From contig NZ_MDFM01000004.1 in the NCBI RefSeq assembly GCF_002939985.1, positions 173,357-229,115 of the forward strand: a stretch of DNA of 55,759 bases, written 5' to 3'. Position numbers and translations under genes: made by a program. Under the pieces are notes generated by a model, which saw nothing but the letters and a program-made list of their open reading frames with translations, did not search any database and was not told the origin of the DNA. The stretch is from Xanthomonas hortorum pv. cynarae (GTDB taxonomy: Bacteria; Pseudomonadota; Gammaproteobacteria; Xanthomonadales; Xanthomonadaceae). Below, piece after piece: positions 1 through 7,212 of the stretch (its first letter is position 1; each line of letters opens with the position of its first letter).

Positions 1-369
1 CGTTGTTGAAAGCCACGCCCACCGACCATCTCCACTGGTCCTTGCCCGCCCACCGTCGCGGGACCTTACGCGGCATGGATGCCGCGTAAGAGCCTACACG
101 GACGTACTTGCGGCGTGTCCCGCGATGGTGAGCGGGCAAGGGCCCCGCAGCCAAGCCACAGAGTGAGCCACTTTTAGCCGTTCAAAAGAGAGTGCAGGGA
201 CGTACTTGCGACGTGTCCCGCGATGGTGAGCGGGCAAGGGCCCTGCAGCCAAGCCACAGAGTGAGCCACTTTTAGCCGTTCAAAAGAGAGTGCAGGGACG
301 TACTTGCGACGTGTCCCGCGACGGTGGGCGGGCAAGCGCTCTGCAGCAAAGCCACAGAGTGAGCCACGT
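1..369. repeat. Gene-free stretch: hairpin repeat plus 98-bp tandem array
   Basis: No gene is seen here. The stretch lies downstream of flgF, where flgG would be expected beyond the window edge. Positions 37-144 form an imperfect hairpin element with outer arms built on CCTTGCCCGCC and GCGGGCAAGG and an inner hairpin at about 66-91. From position 100 a unit of exactly 98 bp is repeated, starting at 100, 198 and 296. Units one and two differ at only two bases that I can see; unit three is more diverged and runs into the 3' end of flgF. Each unit includes an 11-bp copy of the flgF C-terminal codons (TTAGCCGTTCA on plus). Confidence 0.85.
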
Positions 370-1125
370 TTAGCCGTTCAGCCGCATCATCGAATTGGCC
401 GATTGCGCGTTGTCGTCGCCGTTCTTGATGATCTTCACCTGCATTTCGAACTGACGTTGCAGCTGGATCATTTCCACCAGCGCGCCGGCGGCGTCCACGT
501 TGCTGCCTTCCAGCATGCCGCTGTTGATGGTCTTGCCGGTGGCAATCTGGAACGCCTGCGCCGGGTCGGTGCTGGTGTTGCGCATCAGCCCGTCCGGGCG
601 CCGCGTCAAACGGTCGGCGGGGGCATCGACCACCTTCATCTTGCCGACGATGGCCATGGTCTGCGGGCCTTCGCCCTGCGGAATGATCGAGATGCTGCCG
701 TCGCTGCCGATTTCCATCGCCTGGTGCGGCGGAATCGTCATCGGGGCACCACCCTCATCCAGCACCGCATGGCCATTGGCAGTGACCAGCTGGCCATTGG
801 CGGTAAGCGCCAACTCGCCGTTGCGGGTGTAGGCCTCGCTGCCGTCGGGCGACTGCACCGACAGCCAACGGTCCTGTTGCAGCGACACATCCAGCGGATT
901 GCCGGTGACCTGTTGGTGGCCCTGGCTGCGATCGAAACCCTGGTCTACATGCAGCGCATCGATCCGCGACGGGTAGCCCTTGCCCTGGATCTTGAACGCC
1001 TCGGTGTTGGCCAACGCGGCCTTGAACCCTACCGTATCGACGTTGGCGAGATTGTGCGACACGGTGCCCTGCGCCTGCAGGGAGGCGCGGGCGCCGGTCA
1101 TCGCAACGTAGAGAGCTTTGTCCAT
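370..1125 (-). CDS. flgF: Flagellar basal-body rod protein FlgF
   Basis: FlgF forms part of the proximal rod of the flagellar basal body in the periplasm. The 251-residue product has the rod/hook family N-terminus: residues 1-40 carry an ALYVAMTGA...HNLANVDTVGFK stretch like the Flg_bb_rod motif. The C-terminus carries a GALVEMIQLQRQFEMQVKI helix typical of the Flg_bbr_C domain. Length fits the family. It is the last gene of flgBCDEF visible here. It is separated from flgE by 144 bp holding an inverted-repeat element, and is followed by the tandem array rather than directly by flgG. Confidence 0.96.
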   Translation of the reverse strand: MDKALYVAMTGARASLQAQGTVSHNLANVDTVGFKAALANTEAFKIQGKGYPSRIDALHVDQGFDRSQGHQQVTGNPLDVSLQQDRWLSVQSPDGSEAYTRNGELALTANGQLVTANGHAVLDEGGAPMTIPPHQAMEIGSDGSISIIPQGEGPQTMAIVGKMKVVDAPADRLTRRPDGLMRNTSTDPAQAFQIATGKTINSGMLEGSNVDAAGALVEMIQLQRQFEMQVKIIKNGDDNAQSANSMMRLNG

Positions 1126-1130
1126 GGGGC

Positions 1131-1265
1131 ACCGGGAATCGTGAATCGAGAATGGGGAATTGCAAAAGCGGAGTTGCAGGAAGCTGGGAGAGAAGGGGCA
1201 AGGCCGGCATCCGATACACGCAATGCCAGCTCTTACGATTCCCTATTCCCAACTCCCGATTCCCC
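1131..1265. repeat. GGGAATC-type inverted-repeat element, flgE-flgF gap
   Basis: The left end (about 1131-1161) carries several GGGAATC/GAATC words on plus. The right end (about 1236-1264) carries the complementary GATTCCC words, so the region can fold into a long imperfect hairpin around an unrelated centre. The same word family brackets three other intergenic gaps in this window. It lies inside the flg operon. Confidence 0.7.
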
Positions 1266-1269
1266 GCCG

Positions 1270-2493
1270 TTAACGGATATTGATGATCGTCTGGGTGACC
1301 TGATCCTGGGTCGAGATCATCTGCGAGTTGGCCTGAAAGTTGCGCTGGGCCACGATCATGTTCACCAGCTGCTCGGTCAGATCCACCGTGGAGGCTTCCA
1401 GCGAGCCGGATTCGATCTGGCCCAGGTCCGAAGTGTCCGGTGCGCCGATGCGGGCGGCGCCGGAGGTGTAGCTTTCGGCCCACATGTTGTTGCCCTGCGA
1501 CTGCAGGCCCTGCGGGTTGACGAAGCTGCTCAGCGCGACCTGGCCCAGCGCCTTGTCGGCACCGTTGGAGTAGCGCGCGAACACCACGCCGCTGGTATCG
1601 ATGCTGATTTCGTTAAGCTTGCCGCTGGCGTAACCGTCCTGGCGGGTGTCGCGCAGTGCGAACGCCTCGCCGTACTGGGTGGAGCCAGTGACGTTGAGCT
1701 GCATGTTCAGCACGCCGGCGCCGGTGCTCGGGGTGAACGGGTCCATCGCGATGATGCCGTTGGCCGGGTTGGTCAACGCACCGGTGTCGGAGAACTGCAG
1801 CGCGGTCGGGGCACCGACCGCGGCGCCGTCCACGTAGTTGTGCACCTGCCATTCGTTCGGGTTGGCCGTCTTGACGAAGTAGGAGGTCTGCACATGGCTG
1901 ACGCCCAGCGAATCGTAAACGTTGATGCCGCCGGTGGAATGGCTATAGGTCTTGTCGTCGGCCGGGTTGAACGGGGTGACCGTCGGTGCGGTGGCATTAC
2001 CGGGCAGGGTGAAGGCCAGGTTGACCGTGGAGGTCGACTTGGGCGGGCTGTCGGTGGTCAGCAACTGCAGGTCCGACAAACGGCCCACGTCGAAGCCATT
2101 GCCGCTGGGATTGGGCGCGAACACCTGCAGGCGTGCGCCCTGTGGGTTGATCACATACCCGTTGGCATCGGTCTGGAAGTTGCCGGCGCGGGTGTACATC
2201 TTGGCGCCATTGGAAGACACGGCAAAGAAGCCTTCGCCGGAGATCGCCAGGTCCAGGCTGCGCCCGGTCGGGTCGATATTGCCCTGCGAAAACTGCTGCG
2301 CCACATTGCTGACGCGCACGCCCGAACCCACCGCATTGCGCGACAGACCATAGCTGGTGCTCTGGAACATGTCGGCAAACTCGGCGCGCGATTCCTTGAA
2401 ACCAGTCGTGTTGACGTTGGCGATGTTGTTGGAAGTCACGTTCAGATCGGCATTGGCTGCGTTGATGCCGGACAACGAGGTATTGAAAGCCAT
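1270..2493 (-). CDS. flgE: Flagellar hook protein FlgE
   Basis: FlgE polymerises into the extracellular hook that joins the rod to the filament. The 407-residue product opens with the axial-protein motif (MAFNTSLSGINAANADLNV, then SNNIANVNTTGFKESRAEF) and closes with a VDLTEQLVNMIVAQRNFQAN helix of the Flg_bbr_C type. The variable centre (about 90-330) is the D1/D2 region. An AAAGGAC ribosome-binding site lies just upstream of the ATG. It follows flgD by about 30 bp, so translation from the same mRNA is likely. Confidence 0.97.
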   Translation of the reverse strand: MAFNTSLSGINAANADLNVTSNNIANVNTTGFKESRAEFADMFQSTSYGLSRNAVGSGVRVSNVAQQFSQGNIDPTGRSLDLAISGEGFFAVSSNGAKMYTRAGNFQTDANGYVINPQGARLQVFAPNPSGNGFDVGRLSDLQLLTTDSPPKSTSTVNLAFTLPGNATAPTVTPFNPADDKTYSHSTGGINVYDSLGVSHVQTSYFVKTANPNEWQVHNYVDGAAVGAPTALQFSDTGALTNPANGIIAMDPFTPSTGAGVLNMQLNVTGSTQYGEAFALRDTRQDGYASGKLNEISIDTSGVVFARYSNGADKALGQVALSSFVNPQGLQSQGNNMWAESYTSGAARIGAPDTSDLGQIESGSLEASTVDLTEQLVNMIVAQRNFQANSQMISTQDQVTQTIINIR

Positions 2494-2524
2494 GGATGAG
2501 GTCCTTTAAGTGTCGGTTGCCGGC

Positions 2525-3196
2525 TCAGCTGACGCGGAGCACGTTGGCGAGCGGGGAAGTGCCTAGCCCGGTCAGGTTGAGATACAGGCCGTCGGAGCCG
2601 ATCGTGACGCTATCCACCGGTGCGTCCACGTAGGTGGCCAATTTGCTTTTGGCACCGGCGGTGTCGGTCTGGGTGGCGGTGACGCCGTACTTGCCGGCGA
2701 CCATGCGGTTGCCGTTGGCATCGGTGCCGTCCCAGGCGAACGACACCTCACCGGCGGCACTGGACGGCACGCTGAGCTGTTTGACGAAGGTGCCGTTGGC
2801 GTCGGTGATTTCGAAGTTGACCGTGCCGGCCGCCGTTGCGGCGACCACGCCTTTGGCCGAATTGGTGGTGTCGATGGCGACCTGCGCAGAGGGCACCAGC
2901 ACGTTGTGCCCGACCAGCGCGGCGCCCTTCAGCACCTGATCGCTGTTCATCGAGTCGGAGAAGTTGCCGACCTTGGTATTGAGGTCGCCAATGCCCTGCA
3001 CGGTGGAGAACTGCGCCAACTGGCCCAGAAAGGCGCTGTTTTCCATCGGTTTGAGCGGGTCCTGGTGCTGCAGCTGCTCGGTCATCAACTTGAGGAAGTC
3101 CGCCTGGCCGAGCGATTCCTCCTTTTTCTTCGTCGAGGCGGCGCTGCTGGTGCTCAGCCCAAGGCTGGCGTAAAGGTCACTGCCGATTGTGCTCAT
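2525..3196 (-). CDS. flgD: Flagellar hook assembly scaffold FlgD
   Basis: FlgD caps the growing hook and is needed for FlgE polymerisation, then is discarded. The 223-residue product has the FlgD N-terminal region (about 30-75; QADFLKLMTEQLQHQDPLKP followed by MENSAFLGQLAQFSTVQGI), which is the most conserved part of the family. A C-terminal beta-rich region with SFAWDGTDANGNRM (about 150-165) matches the FlgD Ig-like/tudor part. It sits between flgC and flgE in standard order, 38 bp after flgC. Confidence 0.97.
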   Translation of the reverse strand: MSTIGSDLYASLGLSTSSAASTKKKEESLGQADFLKLMTEQLQHQDPLKPMENSAFLGQLAQFSTVQGIGDLNTKVGNFSDSMNSDQVLKGAALVGHNVLVPSAQVAIDTTNSAKGVVAATAAGTVNFEITDANGTFVKQLSVPSSAAGEVSFAWDGTDANGNRMVAGKYGVTATQTDTAGAKSKLATYVDAPVDSVTIGSDGLYLNLTGLGTSPLANVLRVS

Positions 3197-3234
3197 TTGA
3201 AAGGGTCCGTAGGGTAAAGGTCAGCTAGAAAGGG

Positions 3235-3642
3235 TCAGCGACCCATCGTGATCGTCGCGAGCGCCAGTTCCTTGGCGGTATTGAGCATTTCCACGCCGGC
3301 CTGGTAGTTGCGCGAGGCCGAGATCATGTTGACCATCTGCGCCACCGGATCCACGTCGGGCGAGAACACGTAGCCGTCGGCATCGGCCAGCGGATGACCG
3401 GGCTCGTAGCGACGGATCGGCGGTGCGTTGGTGGTGGTGATCTCCTTGACGTTCACCGAAGTCAGGCTGGGATCCTGGCGGTTCTGCCGGGCCTGGAAGA
3501 TCGGCTCGATCGGCTTGTAGGTCGCTTCGGCCGAGCCTGCGACAGAGTCCGCATTGGCCAAGTTGGAGGCGATCGTGCTCAGGCGCACCGACTGCGCATG
3601 CAGCGCAGAGCCGGCCACATCGAAGATGGGAAGATTGCTCAT
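3235..3642 (-). CDS. flgC: Flagellar basal-body rod protein FlgC
   Basis: FlgC is a proximal rod subunit. The 135-residue protein matches the family length. Near the N-terminus it has SALHAQSVRLSTIASNLANA, the rod-protein motif, followed by the linker containing YKPIEPIFQ. The C-terminal helix MVNMISASRNYQAGVEMLNT is the Flg_bbr_C signature. The ATG lies only 3 bp after the flgB stop, so the two genes are almost certainly translationally linked. Confidence 0.97.
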   Translation of the reverse strand: MSNLPIFDVAGSALHAQSVRLSTIASNLANADSVAGSAEATYKPIEPIFQARQNRQDPSLTSVNVKEITTTNAPPIRRYEPGHPLADADGYVFSPDVDPVAQMVNMISASRNYQAGVEMLNTAKELALATITMGR

Positions 3643-3645
3643 GAC

Positions 3646-4047
3646 TTATTGGCCCGTGATCGCGGTGAGCATCGAGCGCACCTTGGATTCGAGGAAGCTC
3701 AGCGAGGCGCGGTATTCCAGCGCGGCGCGGCCGTAGGCAGCGCGTTCGGCGTCGGCATCGACGGTGTTGCCGTCGAGGCTGGGCTGATCGGATTCGCGGG
3801 TGATCTGGAACGGGTTGAGCCCGCCGCTGTTGCCGATCTCATAGTGCTTGGCGTCGGTGGTCTGCATCAGACTGCCGTCGCGCACGCCTTCGGCGGATTT
3901 CAGCGCGGCCTCGAAGTCCATGTCCTTGGCCTTGTAGCCAGGGGTGTCCACATTGCTCAGATTGCTGGCAATGAGCTTCATGCGCTGCTCGCGCAGCGGC
4001 AGAGCATCGCCGTGGATGCCTAGAAAGGACGAAATGGAGTTGGACAC
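3646..4047 (-). CDS. flgB: Flagellar basal-body rod protein FlgB
   Basis: FlgB is a proximal rod subunit and the first gene of this operon. I place the start at a GTG, giving 133 residues that begin VSNSISSFLGIHGDALPLRE. A GGGAGAG ribosome-binding site precedes it and the length then fits the family. The open frame runs further upstream, but that part covers the promoter and looks non-coding. The motif QRMKLIASNLSNVDTPGYKA (about 20-40) is the rod-protein signature and the C-terminal helix contains RASLSFLESKVRSMLTAITG. Transcription is likely from the sigma-54 promoter at 4080-4095. Confidence 0.95.
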   Translation of the reverse strand: MSNSISSFLGIHGDALPLREQRMKLIASNLSNVDTPGYKAKDMDFEAALKSAEGVRDGSLMQTTDAKHYEIGNSGGLNPFQITRESDQPSLDGNTVDADAERAAYGRAALEYRASLSFLESKVRSMLTAITGQ

Positions 4048-4079
4048 GGTGCTCTCCCGCGAAGTGTTACCAGGGAGAA

Positions 4080-4095
4080 AGCAAAGTTTGTGCCA
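4080..4095 (-). promoter_or_regulatory. Sigma-54 promoter of the flgB operon
   Basis: Read on minus, the site is TGGCACAAACTTTGCT, an exact match to the RpoN consensus TGGCAC-N5-TTGCW, with GG and GC elements 10 bp apart. It lies 32 bp upstream of the flgB GTG, leaving a short leader. Activation by a FleQ-type enhancer-binding protein is expected from other polar-flagellate bacteria but is not shown here. Confidence 0.9.
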
Positions 4096-4379
4096 ATCGA
4101 GGAGGTACGGGCCGCAGAACGCGAAGAATGATCGGGGCTGCCGACGAACGGCGCCTTGGCCGTCCGCGAAACGCGATGGACCTGTGTCCGTCACGACGTT
4201 GGTTTAATCAAGCGCGTCAAGCCGGAGGTTCGGCATTACCCGAGGTGGTCTGGCGTCGGCAGGTGTCACTTCAAAACGCGTCGACGCACTGACCAATTTA
4301 TATGACGCGGAGTCCTTGGCAGCCCGGCGCGACGCCTTGTTGCTGCTATCGGCTCCGATCCGGCAGCCGATCGACCTGA
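4096..4379. other. Intergenic region between the flgB promoter and cheV
   Basis: No gene is supported here. The stretch upstream of the sigma-54 promoter is where enhancer-binding-protein sites would be expected, but I see no clear inverted repeat that I would name. A small hairpin (CGGCT/AGCCG arms near 4350-4369) sits just downstream of the cheV stop on minus and has no T-run. Confidence 0.5.
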
Positions 4380-5324
4380 TCAGGCCGCTTCGGCGACCAC
4401 TTTCAGGCGCGCCAATACATAATCGGCCAATTCGTGGGCGCTGTACTTGGCCACGAAGGCATTGGCGCCGACTTGTTCGACCATGGCGTTGTTGAATACA
4501 CCCGACAACGAGGTATGCAACAGCACGTACAGGCCTTGCAGCCCTGGCGTGCGCCGGATTTCTGTCGTCAGCGTGTAGCCATCCATCGCCGGCATTTCGA
4601 TGTCGGAGATCACCATCGCGTAGCGATCGGCCGGATTCTCGCCTGACGCTGCCACCTGCAAGAGATGGTCCAGCGCCTGGCGGCCGTCCGACAACAAGGT
4701 TGCCGCGACGCCGAGCTGGTCGAGCACGCTGCGGATCTGCTGACGCGCCACCCGCGAGTCGTCCACCACCAGCACCTGGAACTGCCGGTCATAGGCGACC
4801 AGCTGTAGCGATGGATCCAGCTGCACGTCCTTGCTGACCTTGGCGATGTCGGCGAGCACGCTTTCCACGTCGATCACCTGGATCAACTCACCCTGGAAAC
4901 GCGTCACTGCCGTCAAATAAGTGGCTTCGGCGCCCAGCTCCGGCGGCGGATGGATATCCTCCACCGCAATATTGACGATGCGCTCCACGCCGCTGACCAG
5001 AAATCCCTGGACCGAGCGGTTGAACTCGGCCACCACCAGATAGCCAGGGCCGTTTTCGGAAAGCGTGTCGCGCTCCGGGTGGCCGATGGCCAGGCCCAAG
5101 TCCAGCACCGGCACCGAGCGCCCGCGCACGTCGGCAACGCCGGCGAACTCGGTCGGCAGGCCGGGCACCTGAAACAGGTCCGGGCGGCGCAGCACTTCCT
5201 GCACCTTGAAGACGTTGACGCCAAAAAGCTGGCGCCCGCCCAGCCGGAACAGCAGCAGGGCCAGTCGATTGTGGCCAGCCAGACGGGTGCGCTGGTCGAT
5301 GCGGTTGAGCAGATCGTGGGTCAT
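4380..5324 (-). CDS. cheV: Chemotaxis protein CheV (CheW-REC)
   Basis: CheV couples chemoreceptors to the CheA kinase and has a receiver domain for tuning. The product from the ATG at 5324 is 314 residues. An N-terminal CheW-like domain (about 20-165) includes LLLFRLGGRQLFGVNVFKVQ and VADVRGRSVPVLDLGLAIG. A receiver domain follows (about 183-310) with VLVVDDSRVARQQ, the phosphoacceptor Asp in VISDIEMPAMDGY, and Lys in AFVAKYSAHEL. The open frame extends upstream to 5462, but that part is encoded by the GGGAATC repeat and is rejected. No clear ribosome-binding site precedes the ATG, and a sigma-28-like element sits immediately upstream. Confidence 0.95.
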   Translation of the reverse strand: MTHDLLNRIDQRTRLAGHNRLALLLFRLGGRQLFGVNVFKVQEVLRRPDLFQVPGLPTEFAGVADVRGRSVPVLDLGLAIGHPERDTLSENGPGYLVVAEFNRSVQGFLVSGVERIVNIAVEDIHPPPELGAEATYLTAVTRFQGELIQVIDVESVLADIAKVSKDVQLDPSLQLVAYDRQFQVLVVDDSRVARQQIRSVLDQLGVAATLLSDGRQALDHLLQVAASGENPADRYAMVISDIEMPAMDGYTLTTEIRRTPGLQGLYVLLHTSLSGVFNNAMVEQVGANAFVAKYSAHELADYVLARLKVVAEAA

Positions 5325-5331
5325 GGGGCAG

Positions 5332-5359
5332 ATATCGACAGGGTGGCCCAATAACTTGA
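5332..5359 (-). promoter_or_regulatory. Possible sigma-28 promoter of cheV
   Basis: On minus, TCAAGTTA, 12 bp, GTCGATAT resembles the FliA consensus TAAAGTTT-N11-GCCGATAA, with two mismatches in the -10 and a spacer one base long. If used, transcription would start at or next to the cheV ATG (5324), giving a leaderless mRNA. Confidence 0.4.
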
Positions 5360-5389
5360 GGGGGCTTTGCAGGCTGCGGAGTGCCACCG

Positions 5390-5632
5390 GGATTCGGGAA
5401 TCGGGATTGGGGATTCGCTCAAGCGCCGGGATTGGGTGATTTGGGATTCGGGATTTGCTCAAAGGCTTGCACTAGCGAGTGGTCAGGCCGCTGCTGCTTC
5501 TGCGTCCTTGAAAGCTTAAGTGACAGTTGATCGGATAGAGGCACTGGGTGAAAGGGCCTTGGCAACGAGTAAACGAATCACCAGCAAAGCCGCTTTTGCG
5601 AATCCCCAATCCCGACTCTCCAATCCCCCGCA
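5390..5632. repeat. GGGAATC-type inverted-repeat element, cheV-flgA gap
   Basis: Repeated GGGATTC/GGGAATC words on plus (about 5392-5460) face complementary GAATCCCC/CAATCCC words at about 5600-5630. The element separates divergent cheV and flgA, ends just before the flgA sigma-54 promoter, and belongs to the same family as those at 1131, 8461 and 35988. Confidence 0.65.
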
Positions 5633-5639
5633 AAAAAAC

Positions 5640-5655
5640 AGGCACACCTCTTGCA
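5640..5655 (+). promoter_or_regulatory. Sigma-54 promoter of flgA
   Basis: AGGCACACCTCTTGCA has the invariant GG and GC separated by 10 bp and differs from the TGGCAC-N5-TTGCA consensus only at the first base. It lies 33 bp upstream of the flgA ATG, a spacing close to that of the flgB promoter, supporting joint RpoN control. Confidence 0.85.
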
Positions 5656-5688
5656 CTGTCTGTTCCGTCTTCCTCCGGATCTGGTCCC

Positions 5689-6333
5689 ATGCGCCTGCTA
5701 CTGCTTGTCATTCTGTTGGCTGCCGCTCCAGCCTGGGCCCAGAGCTACCAGTCTGTCGATTCCATCCGTGCTGCCGCCCTGGCCACCGTCGGCCCCGATG
5801 CCGAGGCCGAGGCCACGCTCGATCCGGGTCTGCGCATGCCGGCGTGCCCGATTGCGCTGCAGGCGCAGCCCACCGGGACCAACACGGTCGAAGTGGCCTG
5901 CCCGCAGCCGGCCGGCTGGCGTCTGTTCGTGCCGCTCAAAGTGCGCCGCAATCAGGACGTACTGGTGTTGCGCCGGGGCATCAGCGCTGGAGAAACCATC
6001 TCGCTGGCCGATATCAGCATCGAGAAACGCGACGCCGCGCGCATTGTCGGTGCGGTACTGGCCGATCCGGTGGCTGCAGTGGGCAAGACCGCCCGGCGCA
6101 TTCTGCCGGCCGGGTCGCTGCTGTCGTCGAACGATCTGGTCACGCAGCGGCTGGTGCGGCGCGGCGATACGGTGCCGCTGGTGTCGCGCAACGGTGGTCT
6201 GGAAGTACGCATGAGCGGTCGCGCCTTGTCGGACGCTGGCGAAAACGAGCGCGTCTCGGTGGAAAACTCGTCCTCGCGCCGGGTAGTGCAGGGGATCGTC
6301 GAAGCGAGCGGGACCGTTGTGGTTTCCAGATAA
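5689..6333 (+). CDS. flgA: P-ring assembly chaperone FlgA
   Basis: FlgA is a periplasmic chaperone that helps FlgI assemble into the P ring. I choose the ATG at 5689 because it opens a clean signal peptide (MRLLLLVILLAAAPAWAQ, cleavage after AWA) and lies downstream of a sigma-54 promoter. The mature part has an N-terminal region with PACPIAL, then a SAF-type domain (about 85-150; VLVLRRGISAGETISLADI) and a C-terminal beta domain ending VVQGIVEASGTVVVS. At 214 residues it is a normal length. The upstream extension to 5548 is repeat-derived. Confidence 0.95.
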   Translation: MRLLLLVILLAAAPAWAQSYQSVDSIRAAALATVGPDAEAEATLDPGLRMPACPIALQAQPTGTNTVEVACPQPAGWRLFVPLKVRRNQDVLVLRRGISAGETISLADISIEKRDAARIVGAVLADPVAAVGKTARRILPAGSLLSSNDLVTQRLVRRGDTVPLVSRNGGLEVRMSGRALSDAGENERVSVENSSSRRVVQGIVEASGTVVVSR

Positions 6334-6343
6334 AAATTTTCTA

Positions 6344-6370
6344 TAAAGTTTTTTTTCTGGGTGCCGTTAT
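6344..6370 (+). promoter_or_regulatory. Sigma-28 (FliA) promoter of flgM
   Basis: TAAAGTTT, an 11-bp spacer, then GCCGTTAT: the -35 matches the FliA consensus exactly and the -10 differs at two positions (GCCGATAA). It starts 10 bp after the flgA stop and ends 29 bp before the flgM ATG. A FliA promoter for the anti-FliA factor gives the expected feedback loop. Confidence 0.85.
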
Positions 6371-6399
6371 CCCCTACGACCTGTAGAGGAGTTCCTGAC

Positions 6400-6711
6400 A
6401 TGACCCAGAAAATCGAAGGCAATCTACCGACCGCCGCCACCCTTCGTACCGCCGCCACAAGCAGCAAGATCGCTTCGGCCGGTGAAGACCGCGCGTCCCC
6501 GATTGCAGCACTTCCGCCCACCGACAGCGTCAAGCTGACCGGCGAGGCCACCAACCTGCAGAACTTGCAGCGCACGCTTTCGCAGTCCTCGGCGATCGAC
6601 ACCGGTCGCGTCCAGGCAGTGAAGGAGTCGTTGCAGAACGGCAGCTACTCCATCAATCCGGATGCCATCGCCAGCCGCATGATGGATCTGAATCAGCAAC
6701 TGGCGGGTTAA
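6400..6711 (+). CDS. flgM: Anti-sigma-28 factor FlgM
   Basis: FlgM binds and inhibits FliA until the hook is complete, then is exported. The product is 103 residues from the ATG preceded by a strong TAGAGGAG site. The C-terminal half (about 45-100) carries the FlgM signature: DSVKLTGEATNLQNLQRTLS, then IDTGRVQAVKESLQNGSYSI and NPDAIASRMM. The N-terminal half is low-complexity, as is usual. It is followed 15 bp later by flgN and has its own FliA promoter. Confidence 0.95.
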   Translation: MTQKIEGNLPTAATLRTAATSSKIASAGEDRASPIAALPPTDSVKLTGEATNLQNLQRTLSQSSAIDTGRVQAVKESLQNGSYSINPDAIASRMMDLNQQLAG

Positions 6712-6726
6712 TTCCCAGCCCAAAGG

Positions 6727-7059
6727 ATGAACGTGAACGAGTTCCTGCAACGTCTCAGCGACGCGCTGGCCGGCGAGCGCCAGGCATTACTCGAGAACGA
6801 CATCGATGGGTTGATGCGGCATACGCAAGACAAGCTCTCGGCACTGCGCGCGCTCGAAGCGCGAATGCCCGAAGGCGAAGAAGCGCGTCTGCGCGAACTG
6901 GCCGAAGCCAATCGTGCCAACGGCGCGCTGCTGGCACGCCGGCGTCGCGAAGTGAACTGGGCACTGCGTCACTTGGGCCGCACCGAGAGTGCGCCGTCCT
7001 ATGACGCCAAGGGTCAATCGAGCGTACTGCGTGGCGGACGTTCGCTGGCAGTGGCTTGA
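6727..7059 (+). CDS. flgN: Flagellar export chaperone FlgN-like
   Basis: FlgN chaperones the hook-filament junction proteins FlgK and FlgL to the export gate. The 110-residue, mostly helical product is recognised by position after flgM and by FlgN-like features: FLQRLSDALAGERQALLEND at the N-terminus, a heptad-like middle (KLSALRALEARM) and NRANGALLARRRREVNWALR. An AAAGG abuts the ATG at 6727, so an in-frame GTG at 6733 may be the true start. A 7-bp hairpin without a T-run lies about 20-45 bp after the stop. Confidence 0.88.
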   Translation: MNVNEFLQRLSDALAGERQALLENDIDGLMRHTQDKLSALRALEARMPEGEEARLRELAEANRANGALLARRRREVNWALRHLGRTESAPSYDAKGQSSVLRGGRSLAVA

Positions 7060-7212
7060 GCGATTAACCTCGCGTAGAGCGTGTGTGCGCGTTGTCCAGC
7101 GCACATGCGTCGCGCAATCCGATCTGCCCGGCGTGCCAGATCGTGGCGTTGCGCAATACGGCGCGTAGGCGGTTGGGCGTATATTGACGCGTCTTCTACG
7201 CCGCCTCTTCCC

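Noticed and set aside
100..381. CRISPR array
   Set aside because: The unit is 98 bp with no distinct spacers; all parts of the unit are repeated. No cas genes are present.
304..2499. 731-residue plus-strand open frame
   Set aside because: It is antisense to flgF and flgE, which have strong family motifs and correct operon order; GC-rich DNA yields such shadow frames.
5324..5462. N-terminal extension of cheV
   Set aside because: These 46 codons are encoded by the GGGAATC repeat and are not shared with the CheW family.
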